Position numbers and translations under genes: made by a program. The notes beneath the pieces are model-generated. The model was not told the origin of the DNA and searched no databases. It saw only the letters and a list, made by a program, of their open reading frames with translations. A stretch of DNA of 64,000 bases from Choristoneura fumiferana (Eukaryota; Arthropoda; Insecta; Lepidoptera; Tortricidae), in the NCBI RefSeq assembly GCF_025370935.1, contig NC_133485.1, positions 5,284,447-5,348,446 of the forward strand. The letters run 5' to 3'. Of this stretch, positions 1 through 12,190 are shown piece after piece (the first letter of the stretch is position 1; each line of letters opens with the position of its first letter).

Positions 1-660
1 AGAAGCAACCCACAACTGCGACTCGTACAGCCATAAGGAATCGCCTTGTTCGCCGATTATGGGAAGGGAGATAATCCTTGTGTTGCATTTCTCACGATGA
101 TATAAATAAATACCTAAACCTAAAACGATTTTTTGTTAACACTTATTATGTTTAAGACCGCAGACTATAAATAGTTAATGAGAATCCACCAAAAACATTT
201 CATATACACGAGAGTGTATGAGTTATTATTATTTAGAGTCAAGCCCCTAGCCAGTACCCTTAGTGTAAGTTTTCAGTTACAAAATACGTCTCGATCGCAT
301 TCGCGTTAGAATCTCAATTTGTATGGAAACACGAAACGGCGCCTCTAGCGGAACGTTTGAGATGTTGTCACTATGTATTCACTCTCTCGGAATTGCTACT
401 ACGGGACAGCCTCGCCTAGTGTAGGAGCCAGTGAAAAGTATTGTGTATGAAGAGCTGTTAATGTACGTTCATGAACTGCTACCATTGTATTGTTTTTCAC
501 TGTTTTTTTCTTTTGCAAGAATGTTGTATTGTTCTTTCCATGTATTCAGCCCTCCTGTAAACCCTACTTTATATGCAATAAATGATTACTTACTTACTTA
601 CTATTCATTATTAGGCAAAAAACTACGTAATTGCGGAAATCTTCTTTATGAATAACCATA
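1..660. other. Unassigned sequence ending in a LINE-like tail
   Basis: I see no gene here. Near 577-582 there is AATAAA followed by a short TTAC/TACT tandem run (about 583-603). That resembles the simple-repeat tail of an insect non-LTR retrotransposon or a polyadenylated 3' end. The upstream part (about 270-570) could be that element's body, but no recognisable domain is readable. Confidence 0.3.
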
Positions 661-740
661 TTATATAACAGGTGTAGGTAAAGGAGAAAATGAACACGTT
701 TGGTTTGTTTTCATTTTATTCACAAATAATTAATTTACAA

Positions 741-905
741 AAATTCAAAGTCAAAGTCAAGTCAAAATATCTTTATTCAATTTAGGCTATAAAAGCACTT
801 ATGAATGTCAAAAAAAATCTACCACCGGTTCGAAAAAACCTCTGCTGAGAAAATCCGGCAAGAAACTCAACGAGGTATATTTACCAGTCTGTAAGATGGA
901 ACTTT
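741..905. repeat. Dispersed lepidopteran-type repeat
   Basis: The segment has 'caaagtcaaagtcaa', then 'tctttattcaatttaggct', then a stretch about an ACCGGTTCG site and 'cctctgctgagaaaa'. I recognise this from memory as a common interspersed repeat in moth and butterfly genomes. The family is not identified precisely and the boundaries are approximate. Confidence 0.5.
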
Positions 906-994
906 AAGCTTCCCTGTGTTTCTAGTAGCCTTTGGGTTATCGACGTTAGTGGGAAAATCACATATGTTCTCTTTACATATTCCTTCCTAATTTC

Positions 995-1168
995 TTGCAG
1001 TCCTGCGCGCAAGGTCTCATTTCTCCCGAGCTATTTCAGTTAAGGCCCGGCGAGCCGTCTCTTGCGACATGGGGGGCTCGCGGCGCCGGCGCCTGGTCTC
1101 TGGGGCGGCGAGCCTGCACGTTGTCGTGCTGGATGCGGGCTCTTGGACTTGTCTCGGACTTCGTAGGT
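995..1168 (+). other. GC-rich block with splice-like borders, unassigned
   Basis: A GC-rich island in AT-rich DNA. On the left is a pyrimidine-rich stretch ending 'tttcttgcag' (about 1001) and on the right a donor-like 'gtaggt' (about 1162). Two of three frames are open across it. The frame read as ARRAVSCDMGGSRRRR looks somewhat protein-like, but I recognise no family. It could be a coding or non-coding exon of an unseen gene, or a repeat fragment. No partner exon is identified. Confidence 0.25.
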
Positions 1169-1584
1169 ACTCACGACATTGGCTTGCTTTAACTCCTCAT
1201 TGATTTTTCAGTGAGAAAGGAGACTCGTCGATTAGTGGACAGCGTAAACATTTTATTTGTAATCAAACACAACGGTTGCTAAGAACACGAAATGACATAG
1301 AGTTATGGTTTTGCAAAATAAAGAGGTTTAGTATACAAAATTTGCTTTGCATATAGCGGCATCCCTTTCGCGACTTAGCGTTCAGTTTCGGACCAGAGAC
1401 AATATCGGTCTTTCATTCACCTGTAAACCATTGAGACTCAGCTCTGAGGAAATAAACGTCGTGTACTAATTTCGACGATTCAGTTTAGGTGCCTAAATTG
1501 AACTGCTCTGCGTTTGGATCGTTGTGAAAAGATCATGGTACGCCTGCAGTAAACTATAAAATTGACAACCAACCACTCGAGTAT

Positions 1585-2190
1585 GTGTCAGACTACATTT
1601 ATTTGGGACAGATAATTTCTCACATAGATCAAACCACTAAGGAAATAGAGCGAAGAATAGGAAACGGATGGAAAAAATACTGGTCTTTGAAAGAAGTCAT
1701 GAAATCCAAGGAGCTAAGTATGCAAACAAAAAGAAAAGTCTTCAACACATGTATACTTCCGGTCATTACTTATGGATGCGAAACATGGGCACTCACCAAA
1801 CACCACAGGGAAAAGTTGGAACGCTGCCAAAGAGCTATGGAAAGAAGTTTGACAGGAATAAGGAAACAGGACAGAGTGAGGGGTAGCGTAATAAGGGATA
1901 AGACCAAAGTTGTCGACATAATAACCCGGATTGACCAACAAAAATGGAGATGGACAGGTCACATGATACGCGATCCACAGGAAAAATGGTGCAAAATTCT
2001 TACTGACTGGTATCCCAGAGATGGCAGAGAAGTAGAGGACGCCAACAAACAAGATGGGAAGACGACCTTAAACTCACGGCTGGACATCATTGGAGAAGGG
2101 TAGCGCGAGACAGATCCCAATGGAAAATGTTAGAGGAGGCCTATGCCAAGAGGCAAACTGAGCTTCGGGACTTACTTTAACAAACACAAC
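1585..2190 (+). mobile_element. RTE-like LINE fragment, C-terminal end of the reverse transcriptase
   Basis: The translation (about 170 residues) has the YLG block, then a WKKYWSLK-like stretch, a TCILPVITYGCETWAL segment, and the RAMERSLTGI...WRWTGHM region. These are characteristic of the C-terminal thumb and tail of RTE-clade reverse transcriptases. The catalytic palm (YADD) is absent, so the copy is 5'-truncated and cannot be autonomous. The frame shifts near 2040-2100: the continuation WRRVARDRSQWKML is read in another frame before a stop near 2177. Confidence 0.8.
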
Positions 2191-2767
2191 CTAAATAAGA
2201 TATACTCAACTAAGAAGAAGTTCAGAATATAAAGGCTTATTATTTATAAATAGCCGATAATTAAAGATATACATAGTGCATAATGTATCTCAATGGGAAT
2301 GCATCGGCGCCCGATAATGACAATCAATTATTGTAATAAATGAGTGACATTTTCATATGCATTAATATGGAGCCAAAGCATATCAAATGTCAAAATCAAA
2401 AAATAGGTGAAGCTAACTGAGAGAGCACGATATATACGAACTCTTCCGAGAAAATGTGATGGAAAACCTTTACACACAACATCTTTGGATCATGTCTCCA
2501 GTATTGCCCCGTATTCATAACCACCGCTTTAGCTTCCAACTTGGGCCACCAAAAGAAGAGTTTCCTCGCATAACCACAGGCCTAATTATGAGTTATTTAT
2601 TCTCAGTGCGTTGTCCGCGGCGCGCGCGCACCGTAATTACTAATTCACGTCAGTTTTGACATTTCAAATGTAAAAACACTTACGTTATGTAAAACAAACG
2701 TGTAGATACATATGATTATTTAGGTTCTGCGTACTGCACATGGTGAAACGAAATTTATAGAGAAGTT
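2191..2767. other. AT-rich intergenic sequence
   Basis: I see no gene or clear repeat structure. There is a short CpG-rich stretch at about 2609-2632. Confidence 0.4.
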
Positions 2768-2867
2768 NNNNNNNNNNNNNNNNNNNNNNNNNNNNNNNNN
2801 NNNNNNNNNNNNNNNNNNNNNNNNNNNNNNNNNNNNNNNNNNNNNNNNNNNNNNNNNNNNNNNNNNN
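2768..2867. other. Assembly gap (100 N)
   Basis: Exactly 100 N characters. The round size suggests a placeholder for a scaffold gap of unknown length, so sequence may be missing here. Confidence 0.98.
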
Positions 2868-3119
2868 TTTTCCAACTTTTTGGTGTTAGGTTATAATACG
2901 AGTAATTTATATTTCTACCACTTTCGAATTTACGCGTGATGTCTTATAGGAAAATCAGTCAAGACGGCAATCACGCAGTTTTGAACCAAAGTTGGTTTCA
3001 CTTTTAAACATTTGTAAATAGAAACCAATTTTTATCGGAAATATTTATATTTCGTTATCGATCTTAGAAACGAAATAGTAAAATGGTCAATCTAGTAGTA
3101 TAATTGGTGGTTAATAGCC

Positions 3120-3850
3120 GTCCGTAAGATATGTTATTTCGTGAAAGAAAGAAAGTTTGTATTTTAGAGAAATTTGGTATATCGATAGATGGAAAGATCA
3201 TGGAGGAATCAGGAAGTCTTAAAGATCATGTGACGTGTGGACGCCCACGTCGGACAACCGAGGACTGGCGAGGACAAAGACACGCGAATAGATACTTAGT
3301 GCAGCGAGCTCTGAACGATCGTTTTGTAAATTCAACCAGTCTGTCTACAGAATTCGGAATGTCACAATCAACAATAAGACGTCGTTTTCATGAAAGCAGT
3401 GTACAGTACATCATAGAATATCTGCTAAAAAACCTGCACTTACACCGAGATACAAAGCACAGCGTTTACAACTTGCACAAAAATATTTTAACTACAATTT
3501 CAACAACGTCAGTGTTTCCGGAGCGGTACAGCCCTCAAGCCGGCAACGCACCTGTGATACCCCTCGTGTTGGCAGCTGTCCATGGGCGGCGGTGATTGCT
3601 TCCCATCAGGAGACCCTGCTCGTTTGCCCCCTCTTATATAAAAAACGTCGTTTTCGTAGTCGTGAAAGTGGTTCATCTACTCGTGGTCGCTTGTCTCTGT
3701 GGAGAATGAACAATACTAGCGAAAAAGGTTGGTACTCTTCTCGGTGATTGTCAAAAACAAAAAGTTCGAAGAGATGAGCTTAGTTTGAAACGCGTCAGGC
3801 AGGCCATGTTGAATCTTATAATGTGTTAATTTATTTCGCACTCAACCCGA
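3120..3850 (+). pseudogene. Tc1/mariner-like transposase remnant
   Basis: The frame from about 3131 has a helix-turn-helix-like stretch ending MSQSTIRRRFHE, then KKPALTPRYKAQ in a shifted frame. This matches the DNA-binding half of Tc1-like transposases. The frame is broken around 3400 and interrupted by a SINE insertion at 3511-3643. After that, transposase-like sequence resumes (FRSRESGSSTRGR-like). No complete catalytic triad can be read. This is a decayed, non-functional copy; its termini were not found. Confidence 0.6.
3511..3643 (+). repeat. SINE-like insertion within the Tc1-like remnant
   Basis: The stretch contains 'ccggcaacgcacctgtgat', 'gtccatgggcggcggtgat' and 'gctcgtttgccccct', followed by an A-rich end. 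I know this as a very common lepidopteran interspersed element. It is flanked by the direct repeat AACGTC (3505-3510 and 3644-3649), consistent with a target-site duplication made on entry into the transposase frame. Confidence 0.7.
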
Positions 3851-5333
3851 GATTAAACCTTATACTATTTAGAATAAAGCTCAGTTTTCTAGTATGTCCC
3901 ATACTTTTGGATACTTGGCTGCTAGGTTACCAGTGGGGCTGTGGAAGTCACTTACGGTCTCTTACGGTACTAATGTCGGCTTGATATAGTATTTGGCGAT
4001 TAGCATGTTTCATAGTACACGATGAATGTCTCGAACAATTTGACCGCTTTGAATGAGTCACTGTTAATGACTCTCTGTATGTTTCCAAGTACTTGATGAT
4101 CTTGACTACGTATATGACGTATATGACGCTGACTGTACAGGAGATGCTTTTATACATATGTATTGTAAAACTGTGTCGTTACGCTTGATTTCAGAACAAT
4201 TAGGTATCTTAATGTGGAGTTCTTTTGTTTTAATGCAAGAATGGTCGCAGAATGTCTTTTGTTTCAATGTGCATAAGAATTATGCACGTTTACTCAAGTG
4301 AGCAATAATCGGCTTTCGTTAATCCGGTTTGGTCCACGTTAGTGTTTAAAAAAAATGAAAAGTGTTAAAGTGGTTTAATGTTTAATTATTTAAAAAAAAG
4401 ATGCTTCATATTAGACACTGGTTAGTTGGTAAAAAAAATAGTGAAATAACGTATCGTAACATCAATTAAAAGTGATAAATTAACGCAGCTAAATCGTAAC
4501 AAATTAATGGGGTCGCTATATGAGGCGGCGGAGGAACAAGGCAAAACGTTTTGTGTCCATTGATATGGGCAAATTAACACGAATCAATCAATTAAAATTG
4601 TCGTGAAAGTGAAAACTGCTTTTTGATTACTGACATAGGTACGTATATTTGTGTAGATTTACTTAAACAGTTTTTTTAAATATGACGGGTACATTTACAT
4701 TGGTAAAAGCGGATGGATAGGTTTTTCGGTTCATCGAATTCGAGGTTATTTTATTACGGTACCCTAAAATGGATGAATAACGACACCAATTCCACTTTGA
4801 GTCTGATTCGTCCGCTGATTTAGTTGTTTGCGAATCGTCTGCTAACAAAAATATCATAAATGCGGTGTTGGAGTTGGATTAATTTGAAATTTGGTATTAC
4901 CTTCATTGAATAAATATTTGGTTTGTTGGATTTACCTTTGTGTTGTTGGATGAATTATGTGGAAAATGTGATAATTTACAAAAAGATTGAGGTATATAGT
5001 GCAGGGAGAGTAGAGTACAGACAAAGAACCGAAATTTAAATCTACCAAATTTTAATACATTTGGTACAACACTAACTATGTATTTGAGTCCAACCTAACA
5101 TTTTTTTTCAGTGTAGGTACATATTTAGATTGAATGACAGTGCAATGCAAGTACAGTCAACAAAAGTACAGCCAGCAAAATACTTAAAACAAATGTTTCT
5201 GTAACGGTGGCGCTTCACTGACATATTCACCGAAATATTTGCGTGTACGAAAGAGATGTACTGTATTTCATTTCTAGGATGAGCGATAGCGCAACGCGAA
5301 TAGACAACGCCAAGTCAAGTGCCACGATAGTAG
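3851..5333. other. AT-rich intergenic sequence upstream of fdl
   Basis: I see no supported gene. It contains short homopolymer-rich stretches. Noncoding 5' exons of fdl could lie here, because the first coding exon of fdl begins with a splice acceptor. Confidence 0.4.
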
Positions 5334-5889
5334 AAGATCCGAACTTGAAAAGATCTGCACCGGTCTGATAATAGAATGAAATGTAGTTTATAATAAATTT
5401 AGTATATTAGTAAATATATTAGAAATGGTTTTGCTAAAAAAATCATGGACAGGCAATTATTTTTTTAAAACTTTTAATAGTTTTTAATTAAATGCAGACA
5501 ACCCTATATCAACGTGTTCACAATGAAACAGCGGTTACGTTGATAAACAATTTTTGTTCTATTATCTAATCAAGTGAAAGTAACTGGCATCGACATAACT
5601 GTTTGAGTTTATACCTGGCAACCCAGTAGTTCGTCCAGGTAAACAATAGCAAACCCAACGTCTACATATTCTATAGGTTTTATACTTTAAGTTAACATAA
5701 AAAAATATTTATCTCAATGATGCAACAAAAATGTATGAAAAATATTTTTTGAAAAATAATTAAAAATAGCATGTCCAGGATTTTTTTCGCAAATCCATTT
5801 GTAATGTATTTTCTAATATACTAAATTTATTATAAAATAAGTTTCATTCTATTATTAGACCAGTGAAGATCTTTTCAAGTTCGGATCTT
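5334..5889. repeat. Foldback element with long inverted ends (about 556 bp)
   Basis: The left end reads aagatccgaacttgaaaag and the right end is its reverse complement. Homology between arms continues inward through the 'attctattat' and 'aaatttagtatatta' blocks, about 80 bases per arm, and then further with the 'catggacagg/tgtccagga' blocks. There is no transposase frame between the arms. It fits a non-autonomous DNA transposon (MITE). Confidence 0.8.
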
Positions 5890-6029
5890 AAACTATAAGT
5901 TATCTGTGGGATCCTGTAATTGGTTGTGTTGCTGTTCACACTACATTTTATTATATTGTGTTTTTAGCTGTTGCTTCTCCTTAAATAAATAACAAAAGCA
6001 TATTTGTTTCCAGGTGAAGAACCGATGAG

Positions 6030-9000
6030 ATGGTGACGTGGAGCGAAGCGATGGGGCGCAGCGCCGTGGGGCGGCAGTTCGCGGGCGTGGGTCGCCTGCG
6101 CCGCGCCCTGCTGCTGCTCGCCGCCGCCGCGTGCACCGCCGCCGCGCTGCTCTACTGGCGGCAGCAGACTGACGAGCGCGCGCGCCGCCCGCTACACACC
6201 ATGTACTCGTCAGTATCAGTCTCTTAAGCTTTTGATACCGCTCCTCCTCCTCTTAGAGAGCGTAATCATCGTTGTCTCACTAGATGGCGCTGTTGGTTGT
6301 TTTTAGGTATGGCTTTCAAAGCTGTTATTACGGGCGTGCTCTACACCTAAACCGTGCCAATATCGAGCAGCACAGTGTTGCATAGTCCCGTTTGAGGACA
6401 GGTTTCTGAAGACACTGTCTCAAAACACAAACATTCTGCCCCGAACGCATATTTGTCTTAATTTCGGATATTGCATTCACATTCTAATTATAATAACCCG
6501 CGTAGCTCACCCAAAATCTATGAGTTTGACATTCGGAGACTCACGCTCACTAGCGCTCTAGTGGTCATACGCGATAGCCCTCATTGACACCGCTCTTAGG
6601 AAACCGCGCCATTTTGTTTACATAGACAACGTTCTAGTGACGTCATTCACCGCTATTACGGTCGCTATAATGACGGCATTCTAGGACCAAGCTTTAGCCC
6701 ATTTACATGCATTCGCATGCAGTTCGCGGGTGTGGGCCTCTCGTCAGTACCTATCACAATCTTTATGCCGGATTTACATTCAGCTGAATTCAGCAGGAAA
6801 GTGGACAGGACGAGTGTGAACACGATACTTCTCATGCCATTGCCACTCGCGATGCTTGGTGCTCCCCAAAGAGCGGTTTTTTTTTGTGCGGAAGGCAAAG
6901 GAGTGCGTGTTTACATTCTGCTCCATCTTCTACTTACAATGCAATGTTTCGATGGATGGACAGATAATTATCATCCACAATTTTCTGCGATGAACTTTCT
7001 TTTTCTTTCTTTTTTTGTATTTAATATCTTTTTAAATATCGAACATAATTATGTTATCTATATCGTCAAAAGACACCGCGGACGCTGTAATTATTTCGAC
7101 GTCTGCCATTGCCGAAACTCGAAAGCGAAGTGAGTGGTAAGGCAGTATAGGTAGAGTCATTCACGATGACGCGTGCCGTATGGTTCTTATTACAATGTCA
7201 TTAATGTCTAATTTTGCCAAAATCACGCGTCTTCTTGGATGGCACTAGGTATATACCTATATCGCATAGGTATAGGTATATGCATATGCAAACACAACAC
7301 TCTAGCTCGATCCTGCTGCAGTAGTATCGAGTAAATTATTGCCGGCAGCACAAGGGGCAGATTGCTGAATGTAGTATTTATTACACACGCACGCGAGTGG
7401 CGAAACGAGAGATAAGTGAATGTGAAAGACCAATAACAACTGGCGCAGCGCTGGCTTCTGGAGAGGTCTTTTGAGCACGAGTCAAACGACATCATAAAGA
7501 ACGTGACCTCACCACGAGAGTGTGAACAGAAACTCATAAGCCATCGGGTGCCACACGAGATATGAGGACACACGAATTAAAAAATAATATGTATTTTCTT
7601 GAAAATGCCCGTAATACTGCTGCCTGTTTCAATCAAAGCATTCTTTTGTTTTTCAGGGGCGACGAGCCTCAATGGACCTGGATATGCCGCAACGATCGAT
7701 GCGAACGCTTGCTCGTATCGGAGTCGACGACGTTGCAGTCGCTGGCGACGTGCAACATGCTGTGCGCGTCGACGCAGCTGTGGCCGCAGCCCACGGGCCC
7801 GGTGAGCCTGGCCACGCTGGCCGTGCCGCTGCGCGCCGACGGGCTGGCGCTGCACGTGCTGGCCTCGCCGTCGCCCGAAGTGACCGACCACCTCGGCGAC
7901 GCGTTCGCGCTCATGCGCGAGGACCTGCGCGCGCTCGAGCGCACCGTGAGCGAGGCGCGGCGCGGCGCCGCCGGCCCGCCGCGGCCCGTGCTCGTGCGCG
8001 TCGGCGTCAACGGCTCCGGCGACCCGCGCATGCGCCTCGACACCGACGAGAGCTACAAGCTGTCGCTCGGCCCGCACGCCGGCCGGCTCGTGGCCAACAT
8101 CACCGCGCAGAGCTTCTGCGGCGCGCGCCACGGCCTCGAGACGCTGGCGCAGCTGGTCTGGGCCGACCCGTACGCGGGCTCGCTGCTCGTGCTCGAGGCG
8201 GCCGCCATCGAGGACGCGCCGCGCTTCAAGTACCGCGGCTTGTTACTGGACACCGCGCGGAACTACTTCCCGGTGGGCGAGCTGCTGCGCACCGTGGACG
8301 CGATGGGCGCCAACAAGCTGAACACGTTCCACTGGCACGCCAGCGACTCGCAGGCGTTCCCGCTGCGGCTGGCGAGCGCGCCGCAGCTGGCCGCGCACGG
8401 CGCGTACGGCGCGGGCGCCGTGTACACGCCGGACGAGGTGCGCGCCGTGGTGCGCCGCGCGCGGCTGCGCGGGGTGCGCGTGCTGCTGGAGGTGGACACG
8501 CCGGCGCACGTGGGCCGCGCCTGGGCCTGGGGCGCCGCCGCCGGCCTCGGACACCTCGCGCACTGCGTCGAGGCCGAGCCCTGGAGCGTGTACTGCGGCG
8601 AGCCGCCCTGCGGCCAGCTCAACCCGCGCAACCCGCACGTGTACTCGCTGCTCGAGCAGATCTACGCGGAGATAATCCAGCTGACCGGCGTCGACGATCT
8701 GTTCCACCTCGGCGGCGACGAGGTGTCCGAGCGCTGCTGGACGCAGCACTTTAACGACACGGACCCGATGGAGCTGTGGCTGGAGTTCACGCGGCGCGCG
8801 TACCGGGCGCTGGAGCGCGCCAACGGCGGCAAGGCGCCCGAGCTGACGCTGCTGTGGTCGTCGCGGCTGACGCGCTCGCCGTACCTGGAGCGGCTGGACG
8901 CCAAGCGGATCGGCGTACAGGTGTGGGGCGCGTCGCGCTGGCCCGAGTCGCGCGCCGTGCTGGACGCGGGCTTCCGCGCGGTGATCTCGCACGTGGACGC

Positions 9001-9481
9001 CTGGTACCTGGACTGCGGGTTCGGCTCGTGGCGGGACAGCTCGGACGGGCACTGCGGGCCGTACCGCTCGTGGCAGCAGATGTACGAGCACCGGCCGTGG
9101 GCGGAGGAGGCGGGCGGAGGCGTGGGCGGGGGCGGCGCGTCGTCGGCGGGCGAGCCGGCGGCGGCGTGGCGCGTGGAGGGCGGCGCGGCCTGCCAGTGGA
9201 CGGAGCAGCTGGCGCCGGGCGGGCTGGACGCGCGCGTGTGGCCGCGCGCCGCCGCGCTGGCCGAGCGCCTGTGGTCGGACCGCGCCACGACCGCCGAGGC
9301 CGACGTGTACCTGCGGCTGGACACGCAGCGCTCGCGGCTGCTGGCGCGCGGGGTCCACGCGGCGCCGCTCTGGCCGCGCTGGTGCACCCACAACCCCACG
9401 CCTGCCTCTAGCTCCGCACCCCCGCTGCGGCCCTGCCCGGGCCCGCCCCGACCGAGCCTCGGTCGCAACGTGACAGTATAG
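6030..9481 (+). CDS. fdl: Fused lobes: membrane-anchored beta-N-acetylglucosaminidase (GH20)
   Basis: Two coding exons, 6030-6208 and 7657-9481, joined TC|G, give 667 residues. The first coding exon opens at an acceptor (ends 6013) and an in-frame TGA at 6015-6017 precedes the ATG, so a noncoding exon lies upstream. Residues about 26-43 form a signal anchor (type II membrane protein). An insect GH20 N-terminal domain follows, then the catalytic barrel with HWHASDSQ (residues 285-292) and GGDEV with the catalytic D414-E415 pair. Conserved tryptophan motifs QVWG and CQWTEQ follow. Single-domain architecture plus the anchor separates it from chitinolytic hexosaminidases. Known family role: removal of the terminal GlcNAc from the alpha-1,3 arm of N-glycans in the secretory pathway, giving paucimannose glycans. 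A glycine-rich insert lies near residues 543-560. Exon 2 is strikingly GC-rich, so long antisense frames there are composition artefacts. Confidence 0.95.
6209..7656 (+). other. Intron 1 of fdl
   Basis: The intron has donor GTCAGT at 6209 and an acceptor ending TTTTTCAG at 7656. It holds no other gene I can support; frames at 6717-7133 and 7223-7573 do not resemble proteins. A TATACC/GGTATA-rich stretch lies near 7246-7285. Confidence 0.75.
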
Positions 9482-9819
9482 GTGGAGTTCAAAAAGTTGG
9501 GACACCTTAACGATGGTAGTTGAAATTTCTATGAAAGTTTTCCGTAGTGGCACGAAAATTAATTTACGCATACAATTGTATTATTATGAGTAAAACTACT
9601 ATTATATAGTGCTCCAACTGTTTGGTCTCTACCTATGTACTATCGAATCGACCGAATCGTGACCAACTGTGGAACCTTTTCCCAGAAACGCGTAGTGAAA
9701 TCGCATTGCTTGACAAGGGAATTATTTACGAAACTTACTGTGAGAAAGTTCTATAGTGGATCAGGAATCAAATAGTTCGATTCCATAAGTTCAGCGAGTT
9801 AAACGCTTCTATTGTACAT

Positions 9820-9825
9820 AATAAA
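9820..9825 (+). terminator. Candidate polyadenylation signal of fdl
   Basis: AATAAA lies about 340 bases after the fdl stop codon. It is the first canonical signal I noticed on this strand. Confidence 0.5.
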
Positions 9826-9869
9826 CTTGACGTAAGTAGACAACAGGGGCCGCATTGTTTAATGCAGAC

Positions 9870-10165
9870 GTTTTCAACCGGTGTGCCGCGTATTTTTTTT
9901 TAGGTGTGCCGCGATTGCCGCGAAGTGTACGTTGCATTCAAACCATGAATAGCTTTGAGTGAGGAAATTTACGTTACTTTTGGGGTTTCGTACCTAAAGG
10001 TGTCAACGAGACCCTATTATTAAGCCTCCGCTGTCCGTTGTGTTACAGAATTTATGAGTATACTGTACGGAACCCTATACAGGCCAGTCCGACTCGCTCT
10101 TAGCTATTTTTAACTGGTGTGCCGTGAAACTTTGATGAACGAAAAGTGTGCCGTTAAAACCTCAC
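9870..10165. repeat. Composite old repeat with GTGTGCCG motifs
   Basis: The motif GGTGTGCCG (or GTGTGCCG) recurs at about 9880, 9903, 10116 and 10146. Between lies a stretch resembling a widespread moth repeat ('tttcgtacctaaaggtg', then 'ctccgctgtccgt'). Boundaries and family are uncertain. Confidence 0.4.
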
Positions 10166-12040
10166 TTTCGTATTAAATAGTATAAGTCTCAGACGGACGG
10201 AACGACACGAACTTCCATTTTCGAATTTCTTAGTAGACCAGCGGGTCTAACGCGTTGGCGCTAGCGGTCGCATTCATCGTCTCTTTCTACCCTCCTATAA
10301 GGCTATAACGCTTGACACAAAGAAGCGGTGACAACGATTGCGATTTCAAGTCCGCTAAACAATAAGGCCCCTGATTGACTAGGAATTAGTTACATAATCA
10401 GAAATCATGTAGGTAAGTAGATAGTTGAAATAATCGTTGAAATATTATAGAATTATGTATCCGTCTTCTGTATTCAAACATTAACATAACTATGGTTAAA
10501 TTCGAATGTAACTAGCTACTCTGTTATAGTTTGTGGATACCTATTATGAAATCGAGGATCTCTTACTGCCAATTGAATTCGCTATATATTTCGTTTTTAT
10601 GTCTGTTAAAATATGTAGCTATAAAGTGAAAATATACATCCTAACTGTAAGTAAATTTCGTAATACTTAATAGGTATTCCGGAAGTGATATTGTTAAGGC
10701 CCATCACCCTCGGATTAGTACAGTGGTATGGTAGTGAATAATGGTTTGCCATCGTATTTCGTCGGTAAAGTTCGTATTTATCCTGCTGTCTCAACTAGCT
10801 TACTGAAGTTTACTGAAGCTAAATACGAACTTATCGGACAAAATACGAGGGACATTTACTAGATCTGTAACCTCATAAGTTGTCAATTGACCTGAGGCCT
10901 TGTCTGTCTATTTTTCACCGACTCTCACTGTTAAAAGGATTAGGATGTGGGTAGAATGAGATAGTGAATTCAATCGCGCGCACGTTAGCCAGTAGGTACC
11001 ATGAGCCAAATGAGCGGTCTATCATTTTTTTTTATTTATTCTGGAGAACCAACAGCTTACATACGGATTAAAGATAACAATACACACAGAAAGCCAATTA
11101 CAGGTTTACGCCGATAATTTTTAAACAAGTTCCTATGAAATGAATGTCGCTACTCGAACTTTCAAGTTAACAGACACGTCTATTGGCCATGTTTTTTTAT
11201 GACATGCAAACGATTATCAACTTTAGGGTGGTAGAGTGGTTGACCTCATATTTGACTGATGGTACCTCTGTGTTTATTACTGGCGCGCTTACTGTTTGAC
11301 ATTATTCAGTGCTGGCATGCTTGAATCTCAGCTTTTTATGAATGCTCACGACGAGCACCCTCATTTAATATAAGTGTGACGATTAATAAATAGCACAGCG
11401 TAATAATGACTAGTGAGGTAACTTGGCCGCCTAGAAATAATAACTACGCTCCGGGACAGTCAACTACAAAGAGTTCGATACGGTCAAAGTGGAGATAATG
11501 CGAAATCTATAAACACTCAATTGCAGTTCACCGAGTAGGTTAGGTGTGTACTCATAATAATACTAAATGATCCGTTAATTTTAATAATTTATACCATGTA
11601 CAAAAACTAGCCTAGATTACTAATAGATAATAGGAAACTTCTATTTATGGGTGTTGATTTGCTCTAGGTACCCTAATATCCAAACCAGCTAAACATTGTT
11701 ATTGAAATTTTGTACATTAAAAATATGTACAGCCAAATACGAGTGTTCAGGCTTTTTTCTTCCTAGTAAAAAGTAGATACATGTTGAATCAGTTAACTTG
11801 AAACTTGTACAGTGATATTATTGTAGTATGATATGCTATTATTGTTGATTTTTTAAGTGGAATAATACCTTGTATGTGATTTGGATAGCGGAGCGGATTC
11901 TTCCTTGCCAATCCACTAATCACATTTCAATCCGGTGTATTCCAAGTACTCCTACTACTGGTAATCATTCGTGTATAATGAATGACTGCCAAATAATTAG
12001 AACACTGGGTACAAAGTCATGGTATACCTCTCTAGTGATT
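10166..12040. other. Intergenic sequence, no gene seen
   Basis: AT-rich. There is no frame with recognisable protein features on either strand and no clear terminal repeats. Confidence 0.4.
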
Positions 12041-12044
12041 TGAA

Positions 12045-12190
12045 TTCTGGGCTCACGTAGCTAAAATTTTCGCAATTTATGTGCGAAAATTACATTTTGA
12101 ATTTACCAAGAGCTTTGCGGTTAAGAAAAACATTGAGAACTTCAATAAATTCGCACCGGGCCCGCATGGAAACCATGGACCGTGCCCTGC
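12045..12190. repeat. SINE-like repeat, degraded copy
   Basis: It shares the order 'atttatgtgcgaaaattaca', 'accaagagctttgcggt', 'aaaacat', 'cgcaccgggcccgcatgg' with better copies at 22698-22897 and 32520-32770. It is a diverged member of the same family. Confidence 0.55.

Noticed and set aside
8243..9571. A 442-codon antisense frame and other long frames overlapping fdl exon 2
   Set aside because: They mirror the GC-rich coding strand. They are rich in Arg, Ala, Gly and His without motifs, and stops are rare there only because of base composition.
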